Positions 42,801 through 50,457 of a DNA stretch of 64,000 nt are shown here, piece by piece. This DNA comes from Pseudoips prasinana (taxonomy: Eukaryota > Arthropoda > Insecta > Lepidoptera > Nolidae). How positions within the stretch are numbered: the first letter of the stretch is position 1; the number at the start of each line of letters is the position of its first letter. Below the pieces are notes generated by a model. It saw nothing but the letters and a program-made list of their open reading frames with translations. It made no database searches and was not told the DNA's origin. The DNA lies in assembly GCA_951640165.1 (NCBI GenBank), contig OX621260.1:11922001-11986000 (forward strand), read 5' to 3'. Made by a program: the position numbers and the translations under genes.

Positions 42801-43790
42801 ATCGAATCTAGGGTGCACACTAATGTTTTATTTTTATTATGCATGGGCAAGCGCGGCAACCGTGGTTTGAGATGGTTTGCCGTGGATCGATATTCTCGAA
42901 CCACAACCTCAAAGGTGCTTCTTATTTCATTGTACATACTACTTACGTCAGTAGTCATATCATCCCCATCGTCACCCGCACTAGCGACAGAATGCGGTGG
43001 GGCCCTGGTGGATGTTTGGGCCACGGGCGGGACGGGAACAATACGGCTATTGAGGGCCTCCGAGCGCAGCTGATCAAGCACGGTATCATTCAACATATGA
43101 TTACGCTGAATAACCCGTACCTGATCCGAAAGTCGCTGTGCCGATACGTTGACAGTTGGTTCAAGTTCCTGGAAAAAAGACAGCATTCGAGCACGATATG
43201 CAGTAAGTTGAGTACCCCCCTCTGTAGCCTCAAAATATGCGCGCATCACATTTTCATTAATGGAGTTAGTCCATCGCATGCGCTGCACATTACCACCGGG
43301 AGCGGGGACCCTGCTCGGGGCTGGTTGCCCCGTAAGTCCCAATTCTCGCGGTGGCCGGGCTCTTCGCCGCCGTATTGGTGGAGACGACGTCGGCGGAGAA
43401 ACATATTCATCGTCATCGTTGTTCGCACTGGAGTTTGGCGAAACCACCACTGGGACGGTATCAAACGCTTGGGTGGTGGAGCGACGCGGCGATGAGTCCG
43501 GGGGTCTTGCTCGTGCTCTGCGTCTGGTCAGCATATTTGGTTGTTTATAACATTATTGTCTGTATAGATATGGATTTTCATTGTGATAGCTGTCACTTTC
43601 ACTCATGTCAAACTGTATGTAGTACCAACGTCGTTGCATATTTTAATTATTTCTTGTATTTTTATGTATGTTAAAATTTAAAACAGATTTTACACAGTAA
43701 TTTTAAGTTTGTAAGTAATATAATGCGAGAGATAATAATTTATACAATAAATATTAATAAAATTGAAAAAATAACAACCGTCACCACTGA
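39812..43790 (-). mobile_element. R4/Dong-type LINE, apparently full length
   Basis: A single long ORF (39953-43534) is bounded on its 3' side by about 125 bp of UTR and a (TAA)n tail, seen on the plus strand as TTATTATTATTATTA at 39812-39826. Dong elements are known to insert in TAA repeats and to end in them. The 5' UTR reaches to roughly 43790; I cannot see a sharp 5' junction. Confidence 0.75.
39953..43534 (-). CDS. R4/Dong-type LINE polymerase with restriction-like endonuclease, intact ORF
   Basis: The 1193-residue frame is uninterrupted from ATG at 43532-43534. The N-terminus (1-110) is Arg/Pro/Ser-rich and may bind nucleic acid. The reverse transcriptase spans roughly 470-780: SPGPDGLHNFW, NYRPITCLPTMYKI, CWIDYKKAYDSVPHTWL, FQGDSLSPLWFCLALNPLS and the catalytic LLYMDDLKLFA (YMDD, the variant typical of R4/Dong where most LINEs have YADD). 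A CRACHRPGKSLRHIISGC zinc finger lies near 1001-1018. A restriction-like endonuclease follows, KPDIVMVD near 1086 and IVDVAVPHDDNLVKAEKDK, giving a PD...D...K-type site. There is no apurinic endonuclease, as expected for the site-specific LINE group. The protein would nick target DNA and copy the element's RNA at the nick in the nucleus. Because no stop or frameshift is present over 3.6 kb, the copy is young and might be active. Confidence 0.9.
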   Translation of the reverse strand: MLTRRRARARPPDSSPRRSTTQAFDTVPVVVSPNSSANNDDDEYVSPPTSSPPIRRRRARPPRELGLTGQPAPSRVPAPGGNVQRMRWTNSINENVMRAYFEATEGGTQLTAYRARMLSFFQELEPTVNVSAQRLSDQVRVIQRNHMLNDTVLDQLRSEALNSRIVPVPPVAQTSTRAPPHSVASAGDDGDDMTTDVSSMYNEIRSTFEVVVREYRSTANHLKPRLPRLPMHNKNKTLVCTLDSIMTEYFATSEDLTDMHSLLYCGAITACRVARVKFPDYDGATRPRSAVPTWQCRIKRRIREARVLIDKLRSFQEGNTRPRVMRFVKKVFMGTDISPRDYISHVTERIDFYKQKIYAWASRIRRYKKRVDRYSQNHKFQKDQRWVYKLWEQTEQRTNGDGPRPDSDAMISFWRNIWSVPIAHSEGDWMGVVKRVCEPIEEMNSTSITPDDVASAVYRLSNWKSPGPDGLHNFWLKWLRSSHEYLAIKFQSALESGSLPQFMTTGVTHLIHKSGSTAEPKNYRPITCLPTMYKILTSILKTKICNHIDRNAIISTAQNGCRNGSRGTKELLLIDTAICQQARRNRKDLSTCWIDYKKAYDSVPHTWLMRVLELYKINTILRTFLRTCMEQWSTVLLYPGSRQSLGNGEPIRIEREIFQGDSLSPLWFCLALNPLSTLLEDSGLGYRLRRGGQVISHLLYMDDLKLFASSNLHLSALLKLTENFSNSIRMEFGIDKCAVMHAKRGKIVESESTQLSASNNLVTLSATETYKYLGMSQALGIKEADMKESLRGRFLGRLTKVLKSLLSGGNKVRAYNGWVMPVLLYSFGILKWTQTELDALDRTVRMRLTSHRMHHPRSSVMRLYIPRKCGGRGFLNAKTLHNRKLYNLRNYFLHNSVGMHADVIAVDNGFTALSLAKTNWRQPAVLSTSDRKEVWQSKELHGRFYKALHGPDVDLTASVAWLRFGDLFAETEGFVCAITDEVVMTNNYRRFILRDGTVDICRACHRPGKSLRHIISGCSRLANGEYLHRHNQVARIIHQQLALRYNLVTSEVPYYRYVPETILENGRVTLYWDRSIITDRTIVANKPDIVMVDRQERRAVIVDVAVPHDDNLVKAEKDKEIKYLDLAREVVDMWDVDSAIIVPIVVSAHGLIAKSLDHHLKRLALGSWVKGQVQKAVILETARIVRRFLSLEP

Positions 43791-43816
43791 CACTTTTTTT
43801 TTTTTTTTTTTTTTCT
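43791..43816. repeat. Poly-T tract of about 23 bases
   Basis: It lies between the LINE 5' side and the GC-rich inverted repeat element, and could be an A-tail of an element on the minus strand. Confidence 0.6.
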
Positions 43817-44250
43817 AGCCGCAATGCGGCCAGCCACACGGCTAACCGCAGGACCCGGTTGCGCTTGCGGTTAGCCGGCTGGGGAATAGCCGCAATCCTA
43901 ACCGAAATGTACGGTTAGAAACCGTCGTGGTTTGCGGTTCGGTCGATTCATTTCCAAGATGGACGTATATTTTTCATTATATTATTTATAGTTAATGCAG
44001 TAGCGTCAGTAAACATGTTCAACCGCGGGCAACCGCAAACTAGCACTATCCGTGTGTATCTAGTGTGTAGGGCAACCGTCCGGCTGGCCATCAGTCGGGC
44101 CACATCGCTCAGAGCGACCGGAGCGGCTGACCGGCTGACGCATCACAGTGCGAATAAAAACTAATTTCTCGTTCAAATACTACGAGACTCTAGATATCAA
44201 ATATTGAGTACGGTCAGCCGCACGGCTGGCCGCATTGCGGCTAGCCGCAT
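43817..44250. mobile_element. GC-rich transposon-like element with inverted TAGCCGCAATGCGGC ends
   Basis: TAGCCGCAATGCGGCCAGCC at 43817 is mirrored at about 44209-44243. The terminal motif is itself palindromic (GCCGCAATGCGGC). The interior is rich in GGCTAACCGC and CGGTTAGC variants with an AT-rich centre. No ORF and no clear target duplication; the left end appears trimmed next to the T-run. Confidence 0.55.
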
Positions 44251-44789
44251 AGTCCGTAGGAGGCCTAATTCAATTTCTTTTTTTATTACTTTATCTGACT
44301 ATATTTATGTACTGCATTGTGAGCCCAAGTGCTGAATAAATTTCATTATATCATCATGATTGACACTTAAGTCGGATTTTATTGATTTGCTCAGCTCATA
44401 AGCTCAAAGTTCAAAAGCTTATAATGCTATTTCAATCCTACTTTATACACAGTATGACCTTATAATGCGTCAATCCGGGTTTCGCCACAGTCAATGAAGC
44501 TTGGTCGCTATTTGACCATGATCTTTTCCGGATTTTTTCATTGTAGTTATCCATTTCAATTCTAACTAGTATTAATAAATGAAAAAAAATGGTTCACTCT
44601 CATTACTTTTTATGCAGAGCTGTTTATAAAGAGCTTTGCTTTTGTGTCACACGTATATCAAAATTGTAGTCCCCAATACATAAAACATACCTTTTCTAAA
44701 CTTTTTCAAAAATGCAGGCATTTAGGTACGTTATTTGTAATAGACCCGACAAAGCTGCTCTCCACTTTATTGGATTTATTTATTTAGAA
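44251..44789. other. Unassigned sequence
   Basis: Nothing supported apart from an AATAAA at 44335. Confidence 0.3.
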
Positions 44790-45215
44790 AGGGCACCGGG
44801 CCTGTCCGGGCCCGGTACCCTTTCAGACATCCGCCGGGCCTTTCGCGTCGGCCATTCATACCGGGCCCGATAAGTACGAAAACTGCAGCATGGAAGCCCC
44901 AACTTGTAGAAAACTGGCATGGCAAACGCTGCGAACCGCGATATTTGCCGTTCTGACGCGCCAATTGCCGCTCTCCATTACTACCGCACACCTCTCATCC
45001 CCACTCGTGAAACTAATTGTGTATTAAAAACTCGTGATTTCGAGACTGATTAAGACTGACTATTATTGTTGATTTGCTGTTTGGAAATAAATATTATTGA
45101 CCTTTAACCATGAATCATTGTATTTTTCTTCCATTTACTTCAATGAAATTTTCATAAAGTATGGTTTCATCCTATCACATCAACCGGCGGGCCCGGCCGG
45201 GCTGGCGGCTAATTT
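44790..45215. repeat. GC-rich ended element with CCGGGCCCG blocks
   Basis: Left: ACCGGGCCTGTCCGGGCCCGG. Right: CCGGCGGGCCCGGCCGGGCT. They look like diverged inverted ends around an AT-rich centre, in the style of hAT-type ends, but no duplication could be fixed. The 71-aa minus-strand frame here is a by-product. Confidence 0.35.
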
Positions 45216-45284
45216 GGCGGGTTGCAATCTCAATCAAATAGACAATTAACATACTTATATATTTCTAAATACTTACATATTATA

Positions 45285-45570
45285 GGTGGCGCAGGTAGGT
45301 TGATTTCCACCCAGGACAGATATTGGTGTGCATAAACATTTATGTTTGTTCTGAGTCTACGATTGTATATATACGTATGTATTTACAAAAGAAAAGTAGC
45401 ACTTATATGTAGTATATCACTTATCTAGTTTCCATAGTATCAATTCTATGGAATGAATGGCTATCCGATCTCAAACAGAGCGGAGCAGAGTATCCATTCT
45501 ATGGAATGGATACTCTGCTCCGCTCTGTTTGAGATCGGATAGCCGTGTGTGAATAATGTCCCAGGATATT
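45285..45570 (+). repeat. tRNA-derived SINE, family 2, with an internal snap-back palindrome
   Basis: The body runs from GGTTGATTTCCACCCAGGAC to GCCGTGTGTGAATAATGTCC. In place of the normal 3' portion (GTACAAGCTCTGCTTAGTTT) there is an 86-bp perfect palindrome. Confidence 0.7.
45459..45544. repeat. Perfect 41-bp-arm palindrome with 4-base loop
   Basis: Arms 45459-45499 and 45504-45544 are exact complements around TATG. They begin GGCTATCCGATCTCAAACAG. The right arm is the normal SINE strand, so the left arm is a newly made inverted copy. Confidence 0.9.
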
Positions 45571-45720
45571 AGGACATAGATAAAAAATCACACCCAAACA
45601 CAGAACAAATAATAACTTACGTACTCATTATAAAGACTTGTCCTGAGTGGGGATCGAACCCACGATTTCTGGCTTAAAATCCTGACTGCGAATTACTAAT
45701 CCAATTACAGGCCACTCTAT
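45571..45720 (-). repeat. tRNA-like SINE head, family 5
   Basis: Box B GTGGGTTCGATCCCCACTC on the minus strand. The body (CACACCCAAACACAGAACAA on plus) is shared with 29.92 kb. Confidence 0.55.
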
Positions 45721-45986
45721 TACTGTCACTTTAAGGTTTAAAAACGTTGCGTCTATAGTAAAGTTTCTAAGAAACTTATTCACTTCAAACACCAATGGAA
45801 CCCAAGAAAAAATAACCAATCTGAACTCAGTGGGATACACAATCAAAACAATCAGACGGTAAATTGATCGAACTAAAAATAGACGCAACTGAATACGAAT
45901 TACCTTTAGTTATTTTAACAAAAATAATATCCAATGTGATGATGTTTTAGGCAGAACATTTTGACCTATCCGTAATTACTTGAGTC

Positions 45987-46657
45987 GGGTTGTTGGACAT
46001 TCGTCACAAAGAAAATTCGTCACAGAAAAAAGTATAATATGTAAATTCGTCACAGTTCTAGTCTTATGAAGAAAACTCATCATGTATTAATTCGGACTAT
46101 TGTAAATTCGTCACAATGTTTATTTCCATACCGACAGCAGAAATACTACCAATAAGTAGAATTAGAACGTTATTTATTAATTTTTGTTACACGTCCATAA
46201 CACGCCGAGTACCTACTTATATTGTAACATGTTTTTAAAAGTGGCTGATTGGCCACTAGCATTCCAATTATAAGAAAATAGTAGAAAGATAATAATAATA
46301 ATAATATGCTGCTCCCAAAATATTAATTGACGTTTTGTTAATTCTCCAATTAACAAAACGTCAATTAATATTTTTAAAAGCGTAAAAAAAATATTAAGTA
46401 CCTATCATATTATTGATACGTGAAACAAATCAAAAGCAGTTTATATGAAGATGGAGTTTCCTGCAGAGCTAATAGTTTTATATAACATGCATAGAAATAA
46501 ATTAAATCATTTCGCGCGTTGAAACCAATGACTTTGTTTGCTACCGGTACTTTATGCAAAAACGATGGAAAATTAAGACTTGTGACGAATTTACTTTCAA
46601 TGTATGGAGTTTACAAAAATGTGAGGAATTTACTTTGTGACGAATGTACAACAACCC
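45987..46657. mobile_element. hAT-like non-autonomous transposon with ATTCGTCACA arrays
   Basis: The ends are GGGTTGTTGGACATTCGTCA and the complement of TGACGAATGTACAACAACCC. CTTGAGTC (45979-45986) and CTTGAGCC (46658-46665) flank them, an 8-bp duplication with one mismatch, suggesting hAT. Near the left end ATTCGTCACA occurs four times (45999, 46014, 46044, 46105 approx.), and its complement TGTGACGAAT occurs near the right end. These look like subterminal transposase-binding repeats. The centre carries a 27-bp-arm hairpin. No transposase ORF. Confidence 0.7.
46317..46374. repeat. 27-bp-arm hairpin with CTCC loop
   Basis: Exact inverted arms (46317-46343, 46348-46374) beginning AAAATATTAATTGACG, in the centre of the hAT-like element. 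Confidence 0.85.
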
Positions 46658-46734
46658 CTTGAGCCTGCATGATCGTTACTTTAGAGCACAGCGATTTTAA
46701 TTATCTTTAAATAATCAAATTGTTAAAAAAGAAT

Positions 46735-47128
46735 CCGGCCAAGTGCAGGTCGGACTCGCGCACCGAGGGACTTTCGAGGTACGGAATCCTAAAAATATGT
46801 GTTGTAACTAAAAATTTAAGGTTTTCGGAATGTTTCCTTTACATGTGCTATAAAACATTGCTTCATGCCAAATTTCAAGATTCTTAGAGGCCGATGGAGC
46901 AGAAAGGTTCTCGAGTGGCGACCACGAACCGGTAGACGCAGCGTGGGCAGGCCCTCTCCACGGTGGACCGACGATCTTGTTCGGGTCGCGGGAAGCCGCT
47001 GGATGCGGGCAGCGCAGGGCCGGCTATTGTGGAGATCCTTAGGGTAGGCCTTTGTCCAGCAGTGGACGTCTTTCGGCTGATATGTTGATGATGAAATTTC
47101 AAGATTCTAGGTCGACTGGAAGTACCCT
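46735..47128 (+). repeat. Widespread insect repeat with GAGTCGGACT-type head, split by an RTE remnant
   Basis: Starts CCGGCCAAGTGCAGGTCGGA and CTCGCGCACCGAGGGAC, continues past the insertion at 47094 and is cut near 47128 by the LINE that follows. Related to 2.81 kb and 60.3-60.7 kb. Confidence 0.6.
46885..47093 (+). mobile_element. 5'-truncated RTE-type LINE with 15-bp target duplication
   Basis: AAATTTCAAGATTCT is present at 46870-46884 and 47094-47108. The insert encodes GRWSRKVLEWRPRTGRRSVG, then PRWTDDLVRVAGSRWM and WRSLG, the last residues of an RTE polymerase, with no frame break up to its TAG at 47045-47047. The tail reads CAGCAGTGGACGTCTTTCGG and ends in TGATGATG. Removing the insert restores the host repeat. 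Confidence 0.9.
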
Positions 47129-48992
47129 ATGCGTAGGGATTATTTATTTAGAGTATGGAAAGCAGAGCCAAAAAATATGAATAAGCGATTAGTATATACA
47201 AAATTTAGAAATAAGGTAAATAAGTTAGTAAATGAAGCAAAAAATATATACAGGCAGTCAGAAATAAAAAAATGTAATGGAGACTTTAGAAAAATATGGT
47301 CTAACATTAATCTATGGCTGGGTCGAAATAAAATTAGTCTCGATGATGTCATACTGAGACATTTAGGTAAAACACAAAGTATCAGTCGAATTTGTACAAA
47401 TTTTACGAAAACATTCACGGAAGAAATACGTAGTATTAAGCACACGTGTAAAAGTAATTTTTTTGATAGAACACAATATGTAACACCAAGCGACGTGAGC
47501 TTTAGATATATTAAAGTAAATTCGTCAGACGTAGAAAAAGTTATAAATGGGTTGAGTTGTGAAAAAGCGCCTGGTTTAGATGGAATAAGAATGAAAGATA
47601 TTAAATATATACGGAAACAAATAAGTATTATTTTAGCTAGATTTGCGAATATGTGTTTGACTGAGAGTATATATCCTGATCAGTTAAAATACTCTATTAT
47701 ACGCCCTATATATAAATCAGGATGCTATTTAGAATATGTTAATTATAGGCCTATAGCCGTACTCTCTGCCATAGACAAAATTATTGAAAAGATCATTGTA
47801 GGTCAAATTAGTAAGTTCTTAGAATATCACAATGTACTCTCAGAGACACAACACGGGTTCCGGAAGGGCCGGAGCACTGTTACGGCCCTAACGGCGTTTG
47901 CAGACTACATAAATGAAAGCTTGGACTCTGGTAAACAGCTGATAGCAATTTTTATTGATTACAAAAAGGCTTTTGATACGTTAGATCACAATATCCTATT
48001 ACAGGCGATGGATGAATGTGGTATACGAGGTCCAACAAATAAGTGGTTTCAAAACTATTTGTCTAATAGGAGAATGCGCACATCTATCGCTGGGATGACC
48101 GGGGAGGATGCAGCTGTAGATCTCGGGGTGCCGACCGGTTCAGTCTATGGTCCAGTAGAATACGTGATGCATGTCAACAGCGTGACAAATGTGGTTAAAA
48201 GGTGTCGAGTGTACATGTATGCAGACGATATGTGCCTGATTTATGCTTCAAAGGAGATAACGGAGATCCAAACATATTTACAAGAAGACTTCGAAAGTAT
48301 TACCAAATGGGCACATGATAATGGGATAATATTAAACTTATTAAAAACCAAATGCATGCATATACACTCGCCATACAACCGACGTGCTAAAAGCATTAAT
48401 AAGGAGAGTATGGCTATTATAGGGCACACATACGAATGTTTACATAGTGATAAAATGAACTGCCGATGTGATAAACTAAAATACGTAGACACATTTAAAT
48501 ATTTAGGCTTAACTATAGATAAAAATTTTAATTGGAAGCCGCACGTTACTGACATTTGTAATAGGTTAAGATCTGTATTAGGGAAGTTCTATCAACTAAA
48601 TAGGGTATTAAATAAACGCACGTTATTGGTAATATATTACGCACTTGCCGACTCACTGCTTAGTTATGGGCTCATTGTATATGGTTGAACATTTATAACA
48701 TATTTAAAAGATATTAAAAATTTACAAATAAGACTGCTTAAGTACCTGGTTAGTAAAAAAGTAAAATTAAAATGTAACAAAGATTATGATAAATTATTTC
48801 CAATATGTAAAATTTTACCTGTAAACAAAAAAGTAGAATATTTAATAGGTCTGGAACACTACTACAGTGAAAAGTATAAATTTAACGTAAAAAATAAATA
48901 TAATACAAAAAGTGTTAGAGAGAAAAAGCTAGTTCAACCGCGAGTGACAAACTATTACGGAGAAAGAATGTCAAAATTTCTAGTGCCTAAAA
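47129..48992 (+). pseudogene. LINE polymerase (reverse transcriptase), first part, one in-frame stop
   Basis: The frame runs from 47129 to a single TGA at 48686-48688 and continues open to the Helitron junction at 48992. Reverse transcriptase blocks: EKAPGLDGIR, VNYRPIAVLSAIDKIIEKII, TQHGFRKGRSTVTAL, IFIDYKKAFDTLDHN, LGVPTGSVYGPVEY (a diverged form of GVPQGSxLGPxxF) and YMYADDMCLIYAS, so the YADD site is kept. Linker residues (CDKLKYVDTFKYLGLTIDK) and a thumb-like region follow. The endonuclease half is missing; the 5' end abuts the host repeat near 47128. The CR1/Daphne side is likely but not proven. The Gln-to-Thr change in VPTGS may reduce function. Confidence 0.8.
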
Positions 48993-49099
48993 TCTATATA
49001 AATAAAAAGACAAGTCCTGACTGACTGACTCATCAACGCCCAGCCCAAACCCTTGGACCTAGAAAGCTGAAATTTTGCACAAATGTTTGCTTTATAATG

Positions 49100-49620
49100 T
49101 AGACAAGGAATAAGGAAGGTTTTTTCGAAATTCAACCCCTAAGGGGGTAAAACAGGGGCGATAAGTTAGTATGAAACTTTGCCATTTTTGAAGTTTAAGG
49201 CATAAAAATTGGTATTTGGCCTTTCAGTTAAAAATAAAAAGTCACGTATTTCAGGGTTTTTGGAAATTCCACCCCCAAGGGCGAAAAATAGGGGGTGTAA
49301 GTTTGTATGAAAAATGCGACTTTTTTGAAGTTAAACCCATGAAAATTGGTATTTGGCCTTTCAGTTAAAAATAAAAATATGTATTCCAGGATTTTTGAAA
49401 ATTCCACCCCGAAGGGCATAAAATAGGTGATGTAAGTTTATACTGACTGACTGACATATCAACGCACAGCTTAAACGGCTGGAGTTAAAGACTTGAAAAT
49501 ATATTGACAGAAGGTACCATTTATGACGTAGGCATCCACTAAAGAAGGGTTTTTGACAATTCCACCCCTAGGGCGTAAAATTGGGTATGTAAGTTTGTAT
49601 GAAAAATGTGAAAAGTTTTA
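49100..49620 (+). repeat. Helitron internal repeat array, left
   Basis: Diverged units carry TTCCACCCC-AAGGGCG, GGTGTAAGTTTGTATGAAAA, GAAGTTAAACCCATGAAAAT and TTTGGCCTTTCAGTTAAAAA in order. About three copies are present before the LINE junction at 49624. Confidence 0.75.
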
Positions 49621-50457
49621 AGTTAAAGAAAGAAAGAAAGAAAGAAAGAAAATCCATTTATTCAGTAAACTGACACAGATAATAATAACAATATATATAA
49701 ATGTATACAAACAGAAGTCCTTAATTCTTATCTGTGTGAGTCCGAACTGGTCCCATCTCAGCACTAGCTGCAACATTAACAGTTGCAGCGCTGGTTTTAT
49801 GATGGAACCACGTAAAATAACTCACGAACAATTAGTGTACAGGTCGCAGTTAGAATTTTACAGTACCTGGACACCAAAATATAACTTATAGCTAATTTAA
49901 ACAATAAATGTATGCAAGAACGAACTTAATAAATAAATATTAATAAATTAACACCAATTTGGAGATGCATAACACAGACAGTATATAAAATAATTGTTAT
50001 AATGTCGACCTTCTGCTCATAATTCGTCCATAACAATACATAAGTGCACCAATAAAAAATGACATTACATTTATTTAATCCATATTTTTTAGCTGAGTCG
50101 GTCAATTATATGCTCTTGGATTGACTGTCAGACAGATGTCAAGAAAAAAGGGACGCGGAAATTGAATTACTTGAAAAATCTAATATGAACAGTAAATTAT
50201 TATGCTTCTTAATACTAAGTTTATAGCGTAAATATGTTTGATGTATAAGTAAAAGTGGTAATTGTGAATTTTCGATATAAAAGTGAAATATGTATGAAAA
50301 CAATATTGATCGAGTAATGGTGATGCTATTGTGACGGAGTTCTTCACTGCATGAGCGTCTGGGCATTGTTGTGTTGAGCTCATTAATAGTGTGTCTTGCG
50401 GTACTCCTTCCCACAAAAGTGTGCAAAGAGATGGGTAAGTTCAGCCTTGAAAAAGTA

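Noticed and set aside
40074..43674. Many plus-strand open frames of 60-220 codons
   Set aside because: They are antisense shadows of the 1193-aa LINE ORF; they have no domain and follow its codon structure.
43817..44250. CpG-island promoter
   Set aside because: The GC-rich sequence is explained by inverted transposon-like ends, not by a gene start.
45987..46657. CACTA or piggyBac assignment for this element
   Set aside because: Ends are not CACTA or CCC with TTAA; the flanking duplication is about 8 bp with one mismatch.
49100..49620. Spaced repeats that might suggest a CRISPR-like array
   Set aside because: Units are long, diverged and contiguous, lie inside a Helitron in a eukaryote, and have no spacer/repeat structure.
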